Below are positions 18,664 through 26,619 of a DNA stretch of 64,000 bases, piece after piece. The stretch is taken from assembly GCF_000758725.1 (NCBI RefSeq), contig NZ_CP009428.1, forward strand, positions 3,782,001 to 3,846,000, in the 5' to 3' direction. The notes beneath the pieces were generated by a model. The model did no database searches. It had not been told where the DNA came from and saw only the letters and a list, made by a program, of their open reading frames with translations. Every line of letters begins with the position of its first letter. Positions within the stretch are counted from its first letter, which is position 1. This DNA is from Paenibacillus odorifer (GTDB lineage Bacteria > Bacillota > Bacilli > Paenibacillales > Paenibacillaceae). A program made the position numbers and the translations under genes.

Positions 18664-19449
18664 TTACAAGGATTGAACTAGTGGAAGAAGTTCCTCAAGG
18701 TGATTGATTTCATGATCCGGATGAATATCAAGACTAGGTGCTCTACCTTTTCTATTAATCCAGACCGTGGTCAACCCTGCTGCCAGCCCCCCACGGATAT
18801 CCGTTGTAAGCTTATCGCCGACCATAACCGCTTGCTCAGGAGTTACATCAAGAAGCTCTAAAGCATGCAGGAAAATTTCCTTATCCGGTTTGCCTTTACC
18901 AAAGCTTCCGGAAATCACAATATGATCAAAGAAAGGAATTAACTCTGGCACACCATCTAGTTTTTCTTGTTGCAGTGCAGGACAGCCGTTCGTAAGTAGC
19001 AAAAGCTTCACTTGACCCCGTAACTGCTCCAGTACATGCATTGTTTCTTCATAGATGTATGGACGTTTTCTGCGCTCTGCTGCGAATTTAGTTGCCAAGG
19101 TCTCAGCTAGTGCTTCGTCTTCCACCCCTAAGGCTGCAAGTCCGCGACGCCAAGACTCTTTACGATATACCGGTGCAAGCTGCTCCAATTGACGGAATTC
19201 TGGTTGTTCACCTGCCGTAAAGTTAGCCCAGAGTGCTTCATATGGATTAATTCCGATCATCTTTGTAAATGGGAACGTCTCATAAGATTCATACAAGCTA
19301 CTTGCTTCCTTACGAACTGCAACTTCTAGTTCTTGTGGATCAATCGTATCCCCGGCGGCTTCACAAGCAGAACGAAATGCTTCTTCGACGCTCCGATCAT
19401 CCCACAGCAATGTATCATCAAGGTCAAATAGTACAGCAGAAATTGGCAT
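18664..19449 (-). CDS. HAD-superfamily hydrolase (YjjG-like)
   Basis: 261 residues. FDLDDTLLWDD is motif I (two Asp), LLLTNGCPALQ motif II, GKGKPDKEIF motif III Lys, and VGDKLTTDI motif IV. A helical cap between motifs I and II marks the C1 type. Members dephosphorylate nucleotides or small metabolites; the substrate is not predictable. ATG after a GAGGGAGA site. Transcribed in the same direction as the upstream 173-residue membrane protein gene with a 34-nt gap, so possibly cotranscribed. Confidence 0.88.
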   Translation of the reverse strand: MPISAVLFDLDDTLLWDDRSVEEAFRSACEAAGDTIDPQELEVAVRKEASSLYESYETFPFTKMIGINPYEALWANFTAGEQPEFRQLEQLAPVYRKESWRRGLAALGVEDEALAETLATKFAAERRKRPYIYEETMHVLEQLRGQVKLLLLTNGCPALQQEKLDGVPELIPFFDHIVISGSFGKGKPDKEIFLHALELLDVTPEQAVMVGDKLTTDIRGGLAAGLTTVWINRKGRAPSLDIHPDHEINHLEELLPLVQSL

Positions 19450-19483
19450 TACAGGTCTCCCTCTCCCTTTAACTGGTCTAGTT

Positions 19484-20005
19484 CTATTCGTGAACTACTT
19501 CAATGTTGTGAGCTTTAGCAAATGCTTCTAATCGTGTACTCATCGCATTAGTATCATAGCGATTCATAAGTCTTGTGAAAATCCATTTCGTACGTTTCCC
19601 TTTGTGCTTAATGACTACAGCTCCACGCGAAAGGGTGATTTTCTCAATATCTGCAGCTGGAAGCCCGCGTTCGCGATTGAATTTAATAGTAGACAGTCTT
19701 GCTTTTTCCACCTTCAAGTACGGACGACGGAAGAACAATAGCGCTGCCAGCAAATAGTACAGTACTACTCCCAACCAATTAGCCAGCATGCCATTTCCTT
19801 TGGCCTGATCAATAGAACCAACTACCCAAAACATAGTGCCAAGTATCACTAACACTACCGGAAATGCAATGTTGCGACCTTTAAAGACTTCGGCATTCTG
19901 GGTAGGAGATTTAGAGGCATAAATCGTATCCTTGCCTTGTTTCTTTCTTTGCTTGTTGATTTGCTGTGTGTTGCGTTGAACCATTCTTTCCCAAGAACGG
20001 GCCAT
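19484..20005 (-). CDS. conserved membrane protein of unknown function
   Basis: 173 residues. A basic soluble N-terminus (about 1-43) is followed by two hydrophobic segments (about 46-64 and 74-92). A C-terminal cytosolic-looking part of 80 residues is rich in basic and beta-prone text (ITLSRGAVVIKHKGKRTKW). No catalytic motif recognised. AGGGGGAA site before ATG. Sits between the DUF896 gene and the HAD gene, all on the minus strand, downstream of yneA. Function unknown. Confidence 0.75.
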   Translation of the reverse strand: MARSWERMVQRNTQQINKQRKKQGKDTIYASKSPTQNAEVFKGRNIAFPVVLVILGTMFWVVGSIDQAKGNGMLANWLGVVLYYLLAALLFFRRPYLKVEKARLSTIKFNRERGLPAADIEKITLSRGAVVIKHKGKRTKWIFTRLMNRYDTNAMSTRLEAFAKAHNIEVVHE

Positions 20006-20054
20006 GTGCGTTCCCCCTAGTCATCCTGAAATATCTATGAAAAGGAACAGCGAG

Positions 20055-20264
20055 CTAATGTTTAAGCCCCTTGTTACCTTGTTCATGCTCATCGTTATCT
20101 ACTACTTCAATAGTATTTAATTGTGCTCGGAAGTTATTGCGGATATTCCCCAGGTAAATTTCACGAAGCTTGGCGCGTTCCGCCACTTCCTCTTGATTAA
20201 GGCCTACGCTCTTCTGTTTGCGTGCCAATTCGTTAATTCGCGCGACCAACTCATCAATATTCAA
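20055..20264 (-). CDS. DUF896 family protein (YnzC-like)
   Basis: 69 residues. The family pattern INELARKQKSVGLNQEEVAERAKLREIYL followed by NIRNNFRAQL is plain; the B. subtilis member YnzC is a short helical protein in the yneA operon. Here it is also next to yneA but separated by a terminator. TTG start 6-7 nt after GGGGGAGGG. A short acidic tail (VVDNDEHEQG) follows. Role unknown; position suggests an ancestral link to the SOS cell-division block. Confidence 0.88.
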   Translation of the reverse strand: MNIDELVARINELARKQKSVGLNQEEVAERAKLREIYLGNIRNNFRAQLNTIEVVDNDEHEQGNKGLKH

Positions 20265-20306
20265 TACTTTCCCTCCCCCTATAAATTAATTCTAACTCTG
20301 CCATGA

Positions 20307-20345
20307 GAAAAAGAGCTTGTCAAGGTCTACTCCCTGCAAGCTCTA
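20307..20345 (-). terminator. intrinsic terminator of yneA
   Basis: AGAGCTTG(CAGG) and (CCTTGA)CAAGCTCT arms around a short loop, followed on the minus strand by TTTTCTC. It separates yneA from the DUF896 gene. Confidence 0.75.
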
Positions 20346-20373
20346 CTGGTCATTCTATTATGTTCTCAGAAAA

Positions 20374-20787
20374 TTAATAAATAGGTAAAGTAAGTATGTC
20401 TCCAGCGTTAATTTGACTACTCTTAATCCCACTTGAACGTTTAATTCCTTCTATATAAACAACTGTCTTCATATCAGCCGGTTTATTCTTAAGGGCAATA
20501 CTCCATAGTGTATCTCCACGTTCAACCACAATCCGCTTCTCTTCCTTCATTATAGTCGTCGATCCTGCAAATACATTTCCCACTACTGTTAGGCCAGAAA
20601 ATACTAGCACGATAATCAATATTAACTTAATAAAGAAGTCCTGACGGAACAACGAAATCATCCCTCCTAGCAAACGTTCCGTTATCTCTTTTACCTTAGC
20701 GGAATTACGGGCAACGTCATTATGTCCTAAAGATTCAACCACTGGGGCCTTATCGTAGATGCTGCGGTATGTACTGTATTTTAGCAT
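20374..20787 (-). CDS. yneA: SOS cell-division suppressor YneA (membrane-anchored LysM)
   Basis: About 137 residues. N-terminal about 50 cytosolic residues, one membrane span (LILIIVLVFSGLTVVGNVFAG), then an extracellular LysM-like domain (VERGDTLWSIALKNKP...INAGDILTLPIY). In B. subtilis YneA is induced by DNA damage and blocks division. Here the gene is divergent from lexA, with SOS boxes in the shared region, as in Bacillus. The N-terminal extension is longer than in B. subtilis YneA. The frame is open further upstream, but ATG 20787 follows GGAGGATGATAATT and is the only start with a good site. Confidence 0.87.
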   Translation of the reverse strand: MLKYSTYRSIYDKAPVVESLGHNDVARNSAKVKEITERLLGGMISLFRQDFFIKLILIIVLVFSGLTVVGNVFAGSTTIMKEEKRIVVERGDTLWSIALKNKPADMKTVVYIEGIKRSSGIKSSQINAGDILTLPIY

Positions 20788-20827
20788 AATTATCATCCTC
20801 CAAACACTTGTTCTTACTTTCGAATTC

Positions 20828-20856
20828 ATAATAACACGAACATGTGTTTTGTTCAA
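20828..20856 (-). promoter_or_regulatory. yneA promoter
   Basis: On the minus strand TTGAAC (20851-20856), a 17-nt spacer, and TATTAT (20828-20833). The SOS box at 20837-20850 lies within the spacer, so LexA binding would block it. Confidence 0.65.
20837..20850. promoter_or_regulatory. SOS (LexA) box 1
   Basis: CGAACATGTGTTTT matches the Bacillus consensus CGAAC-N4-GTTYG/C except for the last base. Inside the yneA promoter. Confidence 0.8.
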
Positions 20857-20865
20857 TACTATTTC

Positions 20866-20879
20866 AGAACAATTGTTCT
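20866..20879. promoter_or_regulatory. SOS (LexA) box 2
   Basis: AGAACAATTGTTCT, a perfect 14-bp palindrome of the LexA-box type, upstream of the yneA -35. Confidence 0.75.
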
Positions 20880-20966
20880 CTTTTTTTCGAGAGACTCAAG
20901 TGGTACATTTTATTATCATTCGTCTACCATTTTTTAACTCTAGCAGATTAATATTTATAATAGTTA

Positions 20967-20980
20967 GAACTTATGTTTGT
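20967..20980. promoter_or_regulatory. SOS (LexA) box 3
   Basis: AGAACTTATGTTTG fits the GAAC-N4-GTTY core. It overlaps the lexA -35 region. Confidence 0.6.
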
Positions 20981-21005
20981 GCGAACGGTAGTTCTATGTT
21001 ATAAT
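20977..21005 (+). promoter_or_regulatory. lexA promoter with SOS box 4
   Basis: TTGTGC (20977-20982), 17-nt spacer, TATAAT (21000-21005). CGAACGGTAGTTCT (20982-20995) lies in the spacer as a further LexA operator, giving autoregulation. Confidence 0.75.
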
Positions 21006-21038
21006 TTTCCCAAACATTACTATATGGGGTTGATTCCA

Positions 21039-21665
21039 ATGTCAAAGATTTCAAGTCGCCAGCTGGCGATCCTGGAATTTATACGAAGCGAAGTCCGCAG
21101 CAAGGGTTATCCACCTTCCGTCCGGGAAATTGGAGAAGCTGTTGGCCTTGCTTCCAGCTCCACAGTTCACGGTCATTTGGACCGGCTTGAGAAGAAGGGA
21201 CTTATTCGTCGAGATCCAACGAAGCCACGTGCAATAGAATTACTAGGCCAAGAGGATTCAGAGAATGTTCACCAATTCGCCCAGACCATCTCACGGATTC
21301 CTGTCGTAGGTAAAGTTACCGCCGGGGTACCTATCACTGCTACAGAGAATATCGAGGATTACTTCCCACTTCCTACTCACTATGTAGGTGACAACAAAGT
21401 ATTTATGCTGTCAGTTATGGGTGATAGTATGGTGGATGCTGGCATTATGAATGGTGATTATGTAATTGTTCGCCAACAACAAACAGCGGACAACGGAGAT
21501 ATCGTTGTAGCCATGACTGAAGAAGATGAAGCAACCGTTAAGACCTTTTACAAGGAACGTGATCATATACGGCTTCAGCCGGAGAATCCAGCTTATGAGC
21601 CTCTTCGCCTTAATCGCGTAACTATTCTCGGAAGAGTCATCGGATTGTTTCGAGATATCCACTAA
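21039..21665 (+). CDS. lexA: SOS repressor LexA
   Basis: 208 residues. N-terminal winged helix ([16 protein letters not shown]...[23 protein letters not shown]), then the self-cleavage part: Ala-Gly scissile bond in TAGVPI, Ser in [10 protein letters not shown], Lys in [10 protein letters not shown]. It represses DNA-damage genes and is cleaved with RecA help. The start is ATG 21039, 9 nt after GGGG; longer in-frame text upstream overlaps the promoter and is rejected. Strong terminator follows. Confidence 0.97.
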   Translation: MSKISSRQLAILEFIRSEVRSKGYPPSVREIGEAVGLASSSTVHGHLDRLEKKGLIRRDPTKPRAIELLGQEDSENVHQFAQTISRIPVVGKVTAGVPITATENIEDYFPLPTHYVGDNKVFMLSVMGDSMVDAGIMNGDYVIVRQQQTADNGDIVVAMTEEDEATVKTFYKERDHIRLQPENPAYEPLRLNRVTILGRVIGLFRDIH

Positions 21666-21682
21666 GTATGCACTCCTACCAT

Positions 21683-21719
21683 AAAAGGCTGTTCCGCAAA
21701 TGCGGAACAGCCTTTTTTC
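21683..21719 (+). terminator. lexA terminator
   Basis: AAAAGGCTGTTCCGC, AAAT loop, GCGGAACAGCCTTTTTT. Perfect stem with T-run. Confidence 0.92.
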
Positions 21720-21746
21720 TGTGTATTTTGCTTTCTCAACCACTAA

Positions 21747-21760
21747 CGAACATTTGTTCT
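21747..21760. promoter_or_regulatory. SOS (LexA) box upstream of the L,D-transpeptidase gene
   Basis: CGAACATTTGTTCT, as good a match to the Bacillus LexA box as those at lexA/yneA, 83 nt before the start codon of the transpeptidase gene and past the lexA terminator. No other gene is placed to use it. Confidence 0.75.
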
Positions 21761-21842
21761 CGTTCGCTAAAATGGGCATTTTCTATGAATAACCGTTTAG
21801 GCGTTCTGCTCATATCCTAATTAGAAAGGAGTGTTGTGCATA

Positions 21843-22181
21843 ATGCCAAATTACCGAATTATTGTAGATCTGACCCAAAGAATGTTATATCTTCTGGACA
21901 ATGATATTGTGATTAGAGGTTTCCCTGTCGGCATTGGTAAGATGTTAACCCAATCCCCAGTGGGAGAATTCACGATTATTAACAAACAACCCAATCCAGG
22001 TGGTCCCTTTGGTGCCTTTTGGATGGGACTGTCTAAACCACACTACGGGATTCATGGAACGAATGATCCTTCCTCCATTGGGAAAGAGGTATCCCACGGC
22101 TGTATCCGGATGTACAACGAGGATGTGTTAACACTCGCAGCTATCGTCCCTATAGGAACACGAGTAACGATAAGGAATTGA
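21843..22181 (+). CDS. short YkuD-type L,D-transpeptidase, probably SOS-regulated
   Basis: About 112 residues, only the YkuD domain: [13 protein letters not shown] at the start, [10 protein letters not shown], and the catalytic [13 protein letters not shown]. Family enzymes make 3-3 peptidoglycan crosslinks or attach proteins to the wall. There is no signal peptide, no membrane span and no LysM, so how it reaches the wall is unclear; such short forms exist in Bacilli. AAAGGAG lies 11 nt before ATG 21843; upstream GTG/TTG overlap the site. The SOS box upstream suggests induction with yneA and lexA. Confidence 0.87.
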   Translation: MPNYRIIVDLTQRMLYLLDNDIVIRGFPVGIGKMLTQSPVGEFTIINKQPNPGGPFGAFWMGLSKPHYGIHGTNDPSSIGKEVSHGCIRMYNEDVLTLAAIVPIGTRVTIRN

Positions 22182-22312
22182 ATTCGCTGAGGACCTCACA
22201 ACCCCCAAATCACCATATACAGAATGGGGGTCATTACATAAGTAAGTATTTTTTCATTAGCATACTAGGAGTTTGGTGATTATATGTCGAATATTGTTAA
22301 CAGGATTGCAAA

Positions 22313-22714
22313 TTGAAAAGGATGTGTTTAGTTTTGAATAACTCAAAAATTAGAACCCTCGTCGATTTTAAAGTCGATGCACTGGGTAAGCTGTCCGGTT
22401 TACTTTTAAATGATGAACAAGCTAGTGGAAAAAAAGTGAATTTGCTCACCTCTTTTGGCAGCATTCAGGGAATCGTCTCTCCAGCCGTCTCCAACAAAGA
22501 GGATGTATTTGATTTAAAATCTTTGATGGATGATGTAATAGTAGACGAATACATATCTTATTTGGGAGCAGAACACCCTGATAAAAATTTCAGCTATAAC
22601 TTTGTTGTCCTCAATGACGTTACTGTAAGACCTTATGCTAGTTATGGGACTCCGATCGAGTACAAACAGCTGATTGTTTATACCGATCATATCACTGCCT
22701 TCAATTTTCTATAG
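22313..22714 (+). CDS. hypothetical protein
   Basis: Up to 133 residues; no family recognised. The frame reads like a small soluble alpha/beta protein (VDFKVDALGKLSGLLL, DLKSLMDDVIVDEYI, FSYNFVVLNDVTV, YKQLIVYTDHI). No signal peptide or membrane span. The start is uncertain: TTG 22313, ATG 22322 and TTG 22334 all lie around an AAAAGG site, which best suits TTG 22334. A long-loop terminator follows. Function unknown. Confidence 0.6.
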   Translation: MKRMCLVLNNSKIRTLVDFKVDALGKLSGLLLNDEQASGKKVNLLTSFGSIQGIVSPAVSNKEDVFDLKSLMDDVIVDEYISYLGAEHPDKNFSYNFVVLNDVTVRPYASYGTPIEYKQLIVYTDHITAFNFL

Positions 22715-22730
22715 GTTATATACTTACCTT

Positions 22731-22806
22731 AAAAAGCACCCTTGCAGCAACCCCCAATTTTGCGCCATTTGCAGAATCGGCAGGTTTCTCCGGGTGCTTT
22801 TTTTGG
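22731..22806 (+). terminator. terminator with unusually long loop
   Basis: AAAAAGCACCC and GGGTGCTTTTTTT form the base of a structure enclosing about 50 nt, which include repeated GCA/GCC/AACC-type segments. It follows the gene ending at 22714 and precedes the next one by about 130 nt. It could be a plain terminator or part of a structured leader. Confidence 0.7.
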
Positions 22807-22933
22807 GCTAATTCCGAAGCCGATCCTATAATTCCACGAATTTCCCTTTTAAAAGATACTAGTGGGGATCATTCAGGCATATCTTTCAATAAGCAACAAT
22901 TTGAGTCTAATGAGATAACTGGGAGGTGATTAT

Positions 22934-23512
22934 ATGCTGATTATCTTAGTGTACTTATTTGCTATTTTAGGAGTTGTTTTAATTCTAAGTGCCGCCATTA
23001 TAAAATTGAAAACGCTATCCACTTCATCTGATATTTCTATGCTAGTTAATGCGGCTGCATCCTTTAACATCATTTTCACCAAAACATTCATTCCCCCCAA
23101 TCAATCTCACTTGATCGCACTTAACGAACCTAATAAAAAATTAGCAATAGGCGCCAGAAATCCGAAGAACAACAAAAAAGCAGTAGCAAAGCTATACTCT
23201 TTCGATAATGTAATGGGATCCGAGATTGTGGTTAACGCACTTACCCTTTCAAAAGTCTCCAAAAGACAACAAAACAGCAAAACAACTGCAACTAGTGCAG
23301 ATATTAACGTCCTTAAGGAAGCTGATGAAGAAGCTAATGTGATTGAAGAACTCACGCTTAAAATATATATGAACAGCAAAGAAACGCCTGTGTATTGTAT
23401 TTCCTTCTTGCCGGGTTTATTGCCTATTCAACAATCCGACAACCAGTACAAGGAAGCTTACTCCCAAGTACAACAATTGCATGCACTCTTCAGGTCAATC
23501 GTATCTGAATAA
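22934..23512 (+). CDS. membrane-anchored hypothetical protein
   Basis: 192 residues. One N-terminal membrane span (LIILVYLFAILGVVLILSAAII), then a 165-residue soluble part with no recognised motif: basic middle (NPKNNKKAVAKLY), Ser/Thr/Lys-rich stretch (KRQQNSKTTATSAD), and an acidic segment (EADEEANVIEE). Without a clear signal cleavage site it is probably a single-pass protein; orientation not decided. GGGAGGTGATTAT precedes ATG. Convergent with the metallo-hydrolase gene. Function unknown. Confidence 0.65.
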   Translation: MLIILVYLFAILGVVLILSAAIIKLKTLSTSSDISMLVNAAASFNIIFTKTFIPPNQSHLIALNEPNKKLAIGARNPKNNKKAVAKLYSFDNVMGSEIVVNALTLSKVSKRQQNSKTTATSADINVLKEADEEANVIEELTLKIYMNSKETPVYCISFLPGLLPIQQSDNQYKEAYSQVQQLHALFRSIVSE

Positions 23513-23560
23513 TTAAGTTGTTATCGCCACACCTCTCATTTGTTTTCGACATTGAAAGAA

Positions 23561-24343
23561 CTAAAATTGCACACTGAACCCATCAAACTGGTGAATACCC
23601 GTACCATGTGCCACTACCTTTTGCTCACGCAACTCACGAACTGCCTTTTTGACCCCTTGCAAAATAGATGGATCTAGACCCAGCGTATTATGAGAGCCGT
23701 ATACTTGGGTAACCCCTGGAATTTCTGTAATCTTCTCTAAGGATGCCACTAAATCAGCCGGACTAGTCGAAGGGTAAAAAGCATAGATTGGCGTAACGTC
23801 ATACAATAAATCACCTGTAAACAGATATCCGTTGGCATGATCAAATAGGCTGATATGACCTGGCGAATGACCTGGTGTGTGGTAAATTTCTATTTCGCGC
23901 CCACCTATGTCGAGCACATCCCCCTCTTGTAAAAGAGCCGTTGGTTTCCCTTGAAAAGGTATGTAGGTGTTAGGATCAAAGGTTTCAGGAACAGGAAGGG
24001 TGATGTCTCGACTCATATCCTTTCGAATCTGGGCAAGGGACAAGCCTTTTATTCCGTTAATCAGCCAATCCTCATCCTCTTTATGAACATAGATTGTCTC
24101 GAATTGTCCGTGACTGCCAATATGATCTGCATGCACATGTGTAGTTATGACAGCGATAGGTAAATCCGTTAACTGATCCGTTATTCTTTTTATATTATCA
24201 ATACCTAATCCCGTATCAATTAACGCGGCTTGTTTTTGCCCCAAGAGTAAAAAAGAATGCACCTTTTCCCAATGTCCATATTCACTGATTGCATAGGTGG
24301 TCGGATCAATTTCCGTTACTGTAAACCAACGATCTTTAACCAA
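23561..24343 (-). CDS. MBL-fold metallo-hydrolase
   Basis: 260 residues. THVHADHIG gives the main metal motif, with HTPGHSPGHIS, FTGDLLYD and YGSHN supplying further ligands, as in glyoxalase-II-like and lactonase-like hydrolases. Two metal sites should be complete. The start is TTG 24343, directly after the stop of the cupin gene (TAATTG), with GGGGGAG 7 nt before it, so the two are translationally coupled. Substrate unknown; the pair with a cupin hints at small-molecule catabolism or detoxification. Confidence 0.85.
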   Translation of the reverse strand: MVKDRWFTVTEIDPTTYAISEYGHWEKVHSFLLLGQKQAALIDTGLGIDNIKRITDQLTDLPIAVITTHVHADHIGSHGQFETIYVHKEDEDWLINGIKGLSLAQIRKDMSRDITLPVPETFDPNTYIPFQGKPTALLQEGDVLDIGGREIEIYHTPGHSPGHISLFDHANGYLFTGDLLYDVTPIYAFYPSTSPADLVASLEKITEIPGVTQVYGSHNTLGLDPSILQGVKKAVRELREQKVVAHGTGIHQFDGFSVQF

Positions 24344-24835
24344 TTACGCTCCCCCATTCCATTTTTCCCTTACATGCTCTTCTCCCTTATAATAATCCGC
24401 CTGTTCATCCGCTTGATAGATTTCTTGATAAGGCAAAATGTTGATTTTGCCTGAGTCTGGATATTCGCAAACATCTATTCCCTGATTCGTTCGGAGATCC
24501 AGATACCTGCATGGTGCATCCGTATGATTATAAAGCTGGTGCGCCCCTTCCGGTCCCATTTCGAAAAATATTACATCTCCTTCCGTAACCTCCGTAATAC
24601 CCTCAGGCGTTCTTAACATCGCTTTTCCCGCTAAAATCACAAATATCTCTTCAGCATTTCTATGAAAATGATAAGGATAAGAATATTTATCAGGATCTAA
24701 AGATCTGATATCAAAAACTAAATGCTTGGAGCCCACCATTTCAGCTAATCTTTCACTCGTATGCCAAGCAAACTCTGGGATCGGGGACTGTTTTTGAGTA
24801 AATGAGACCGTATTTTCATTAAAAATCTTTACCAT
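24344..24835 (-). CDS. cupin-domain protein
   Basis: About 163 residues with one cupin barrel: YPYHFHRNAEEIFVIL (His-x-His and Glu, metal ligands) and EGDVIFFEMGPEGAHQLYN (second motif with His). The C-terminal part is less typical. Members bind metal and may be isomerases, dioxygenases or sugar-binding proteins. AAGGAGGAGG 8 nt before ATG 24835 sets the start over an in-frame GTG. First of a coupled two-gene unit with the MBL hydrolase. Confidence 0.85.
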   Translation of the reverse strand: MVKIFNENTVSFTQKQSPIPEFAWHTSERLAEMVGSKHLVFDIRSLDPDKYSYPYHFHRNAEEIFVILAGKAMLRTPEGITEVTEGDVIFFEMGPEGAHQLYNHTDAPCRYLDLRTNQGIDVCEYPDSGKINILPYQEIYQADEQADYYKGEEHVREKWNGGA

Positions 24836-24869
24836 CTGCACACTCCTCCTCCTTATATTTTGCGTTCAA

Positions 24870-25073
24870 TTACAACAAATAAAGAATCCCAGCTATAGCT
24901 AATGAAATAAGACCACCTAAAGCGGACCCATTCGCTACTTTGTTTTTAGCTTTACGGTCTTGCTTAGATTCCGAATAAAAGTTACCTCTTTGTTGTGTAC
25001 CTGTCGTGAAGGCTCCAACACATATACCTGAAATTATAAAAAATCCCAAGCCTATGTAAATAAAAATTTGCAT
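24870..25073 (-). CDS. small membrane protein, DUF5316-like
   Basis: 67 residues, two hydrophobic segments (IFIYIGLGFFIISGICVGAF and ALGGLISLAIAGILYLL) around a hydrophilic RGNFYSESKQDRKAKNK loop. The loop pattern resembles small Bacillus proteins of DUF5316. 34 nt upstream of the cupin gene on the same strand, so possibly cotranscribed. Function unknown. Confidence 0.65.
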   Translation of the reverse strand: MQIFIYIGLGFFIISGICVGAFTTGTQQRGNFYSESKQDRKAKNKVANGSALGGLISLAIAGILYLL

Positions 25074-25149
25074 GAACTTACTCCTTCGCAGGTAAGAATT
25101 AGTTATCTATATATAAGATATTTTAACATTAAATTCCTCTGCTACGCGC

Positions 25150-25365
25150 CATGACTTTCGGACCCAGATGACGCTATTTGCTTATTTTCAGCCTTTGGAG
25201 CATGGTTTCGGACTCCAGTGACGTTATTCCTAAGAATGAGGCTCATATTGAGTGTTTTTAATGCCAATAGCGACTATGGGGTCCTTTAGTATCCAAAATG
25301 TGGGATAAAGCTTCATATAAGGTCTGCTGGGTCCTATACCGGGCTCATACGCGAAATTTGCAACC
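25150..25365 (+). repeat. copy A of a dispersed intergenic repeat
   Basis: About 215 nt. It contains GGACCCAGATGACGCTAT, GTTTCGGACTCCAG, TAGTGTTTT-like text, CCAATAGCGACT-TGGGGTCC and AAGGTCTNCTGGGTCC in the same order and spacing as the reverse complement of the copies near 55.5 and 56.1 kb. It fills most of the 420-nt gap between the DUF5316-like gene and the lipoprotein terminator. No open frame, no terminal inverted repeats. Confidence 0.75.
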
Positions 25366-25405
25366 TCAGCAAATGGAAATTGGCGTTCAAATGAAGTAAG
25401 ATACC

Positions 25406-25465
25406 AAAAAGAAGAAGTGTGCCAACAACCATTTTTTGATTATGGTTATGGCACACTTCTTCTAC
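25406..25465 (-). terminator. intrinsic terminator of the lipoprotein gene
   Basis: AGAAGAAGTGTGCC and GGCACACTTCTTCT, a perfect 14-bp stem with inner AACCAT / ATGGTT pairing, followed on the minus strand by TTTTTGG. Confidence 0.85.
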
Positions 25466-25495
25466 TCCATACAACCCCTTCGGTTCTGTTTACAC

Positions 25496-26185
25496 TTAAT
25501 TCCTTTCAAGTTCAAGTGTTGCCAGTGAAACCATCACCCAAGGTGCAAAGTTATTCGACGAATCACCCTTAGGATTGTGTATCCGAAAAAGAAAAGCTTC
25601 CCCCGCCTGATTTTTCCAGACCATATAATCTTCTATCCCCTTATCACTGGTAGCCTGTAGATATAATTCTGCAAAACCTAGAGGATGTTCAATTAGTTCC
25701 CCGCTATGGTCGTTTGCTTTACCAATTGCAGAAAGCTCGGTTTGTCCCTGTTGCTTCAAAGCTGTGAGATCGTAACCGGCAGGCAAGTGTTCAATTTCGG
25801 CATAATAGGTTGGATCCTCAGTTAATGATAAACGACCAGACTGTGAGTCTAGTGTGAAACCCTGAAAAACATACAGGGAATATCCATCACCTTGCCCAAG
25901 TGTACCTTCTTGCCCTGAGACCCCTCCCTCCTGTTCACCAAATGCTTTGGTCTTTGGTCGATCGGATGCTAGAGGATCAGTGGCCTCCGGACTGGCGGAC
26001 TCCTGCGCCTCCATAGAAGGAGTAGCAGAAGGTTCGGGAGTGGTTGTAGCTTCGACAACTGGCGTAGGCGCTGCACTTGACGCTGTAGGCTCTGCCTCGT
26101 TTGTTGTTTTATTGTTACTACATGCACCGAGAATTGAGGCAGACAGAAGAATACTAGTAGCTGTAGTTAATAATATTTTTTTCAT
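25496..26185 (-). CDS. lipoprotein of unknown function
   Basis: About 229 residues. KK plus a hydrophobic stretch and lipobox LGAC mark a lipoprotein. A low-complexity linker of Ala, Pro, Thr, Glu and Ser (about 25-75) is followed by a folded part of about 145 residues: GYSLYVFQGFTL, YYAEIEHLPAGYDL, GFAELYLQATSDKG, EAFLFRIHNPKG. The frame is open further upstream, but ATG 26185 follows AAGGAGGTG. Function unknown; the C-terminal part resembles other Paenibacillus surface proteins only in style. Confidence 0.8.
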   Translation of the reverse strand: MKKILLTTATSILLSASILGACSNNKTTNEAEPTASSAAPTPVVEATTTPEPSATPSMEAQESASPEATDPLASDRPKTKAFGEQEGGVSGQEGTLGQGDGYSLYVFQGFTLDSQSGRLSLTEDPTYYAEIEHLPAGYDLTALKQQGQTELSAIGKANDHSGELIEHPLGFAELYLQATSDKGIEDYMVWKNQAGEAFLFRIHNPKGDSSNNFAPWVMVSLATLELERN

Positions 26186-26619
26186 TACGCACCTCCTTAT
26201 TACTATAATAGTTATTACCCACATGACTAACGTATCCTCTTATTATTCAAACCTTTTCTTCATTTTTATTGCTACGGATTGAAAAATTTCAAACAATCGA
26301 CTCGTTCTTATTTACAGCTATGGAGTTGTGCTCGAAATTCAAATTGTTCCCGGACGATTCGGGCACCTGCTATCTTAATAGGCAGACGACACATCAATTA
26401 AGTAAAAGACAAATTCCACGAAACACTTTACTTATAACATTTTCAGAAAAAAATAATATAGCGACTCACAGCCAACCGCGGGGTGGTTCTGTAAATCGCC
26501 ATCCTTAATGATCTGTAACTCAGATTTGTGTCAACACTCTTTGATAAATCCTTTTAAAGTCAGAGCGATGCGGGAATATAACCAATATCTGTCATGACTA
26601 TGCAGACTCGTCTGAAGAG
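26186..26619. other. long intergenic region, no gene supported
   Basis: Upstream region of the lipoprotein gene plus about 350 nt without any open frame having a ribosome binding site. A weak inverted repeat lies near 26468-26492 (GCCAACC / GGTGGTT). No tRNA, riboswitch or repeat copy was recognised. Confidence 0.4.

Noticed and set aside
26269..26508. 79-codon plus-strand open frame
   Set aside because: TTG start, no ribosome binding site, no recognisable protein features.
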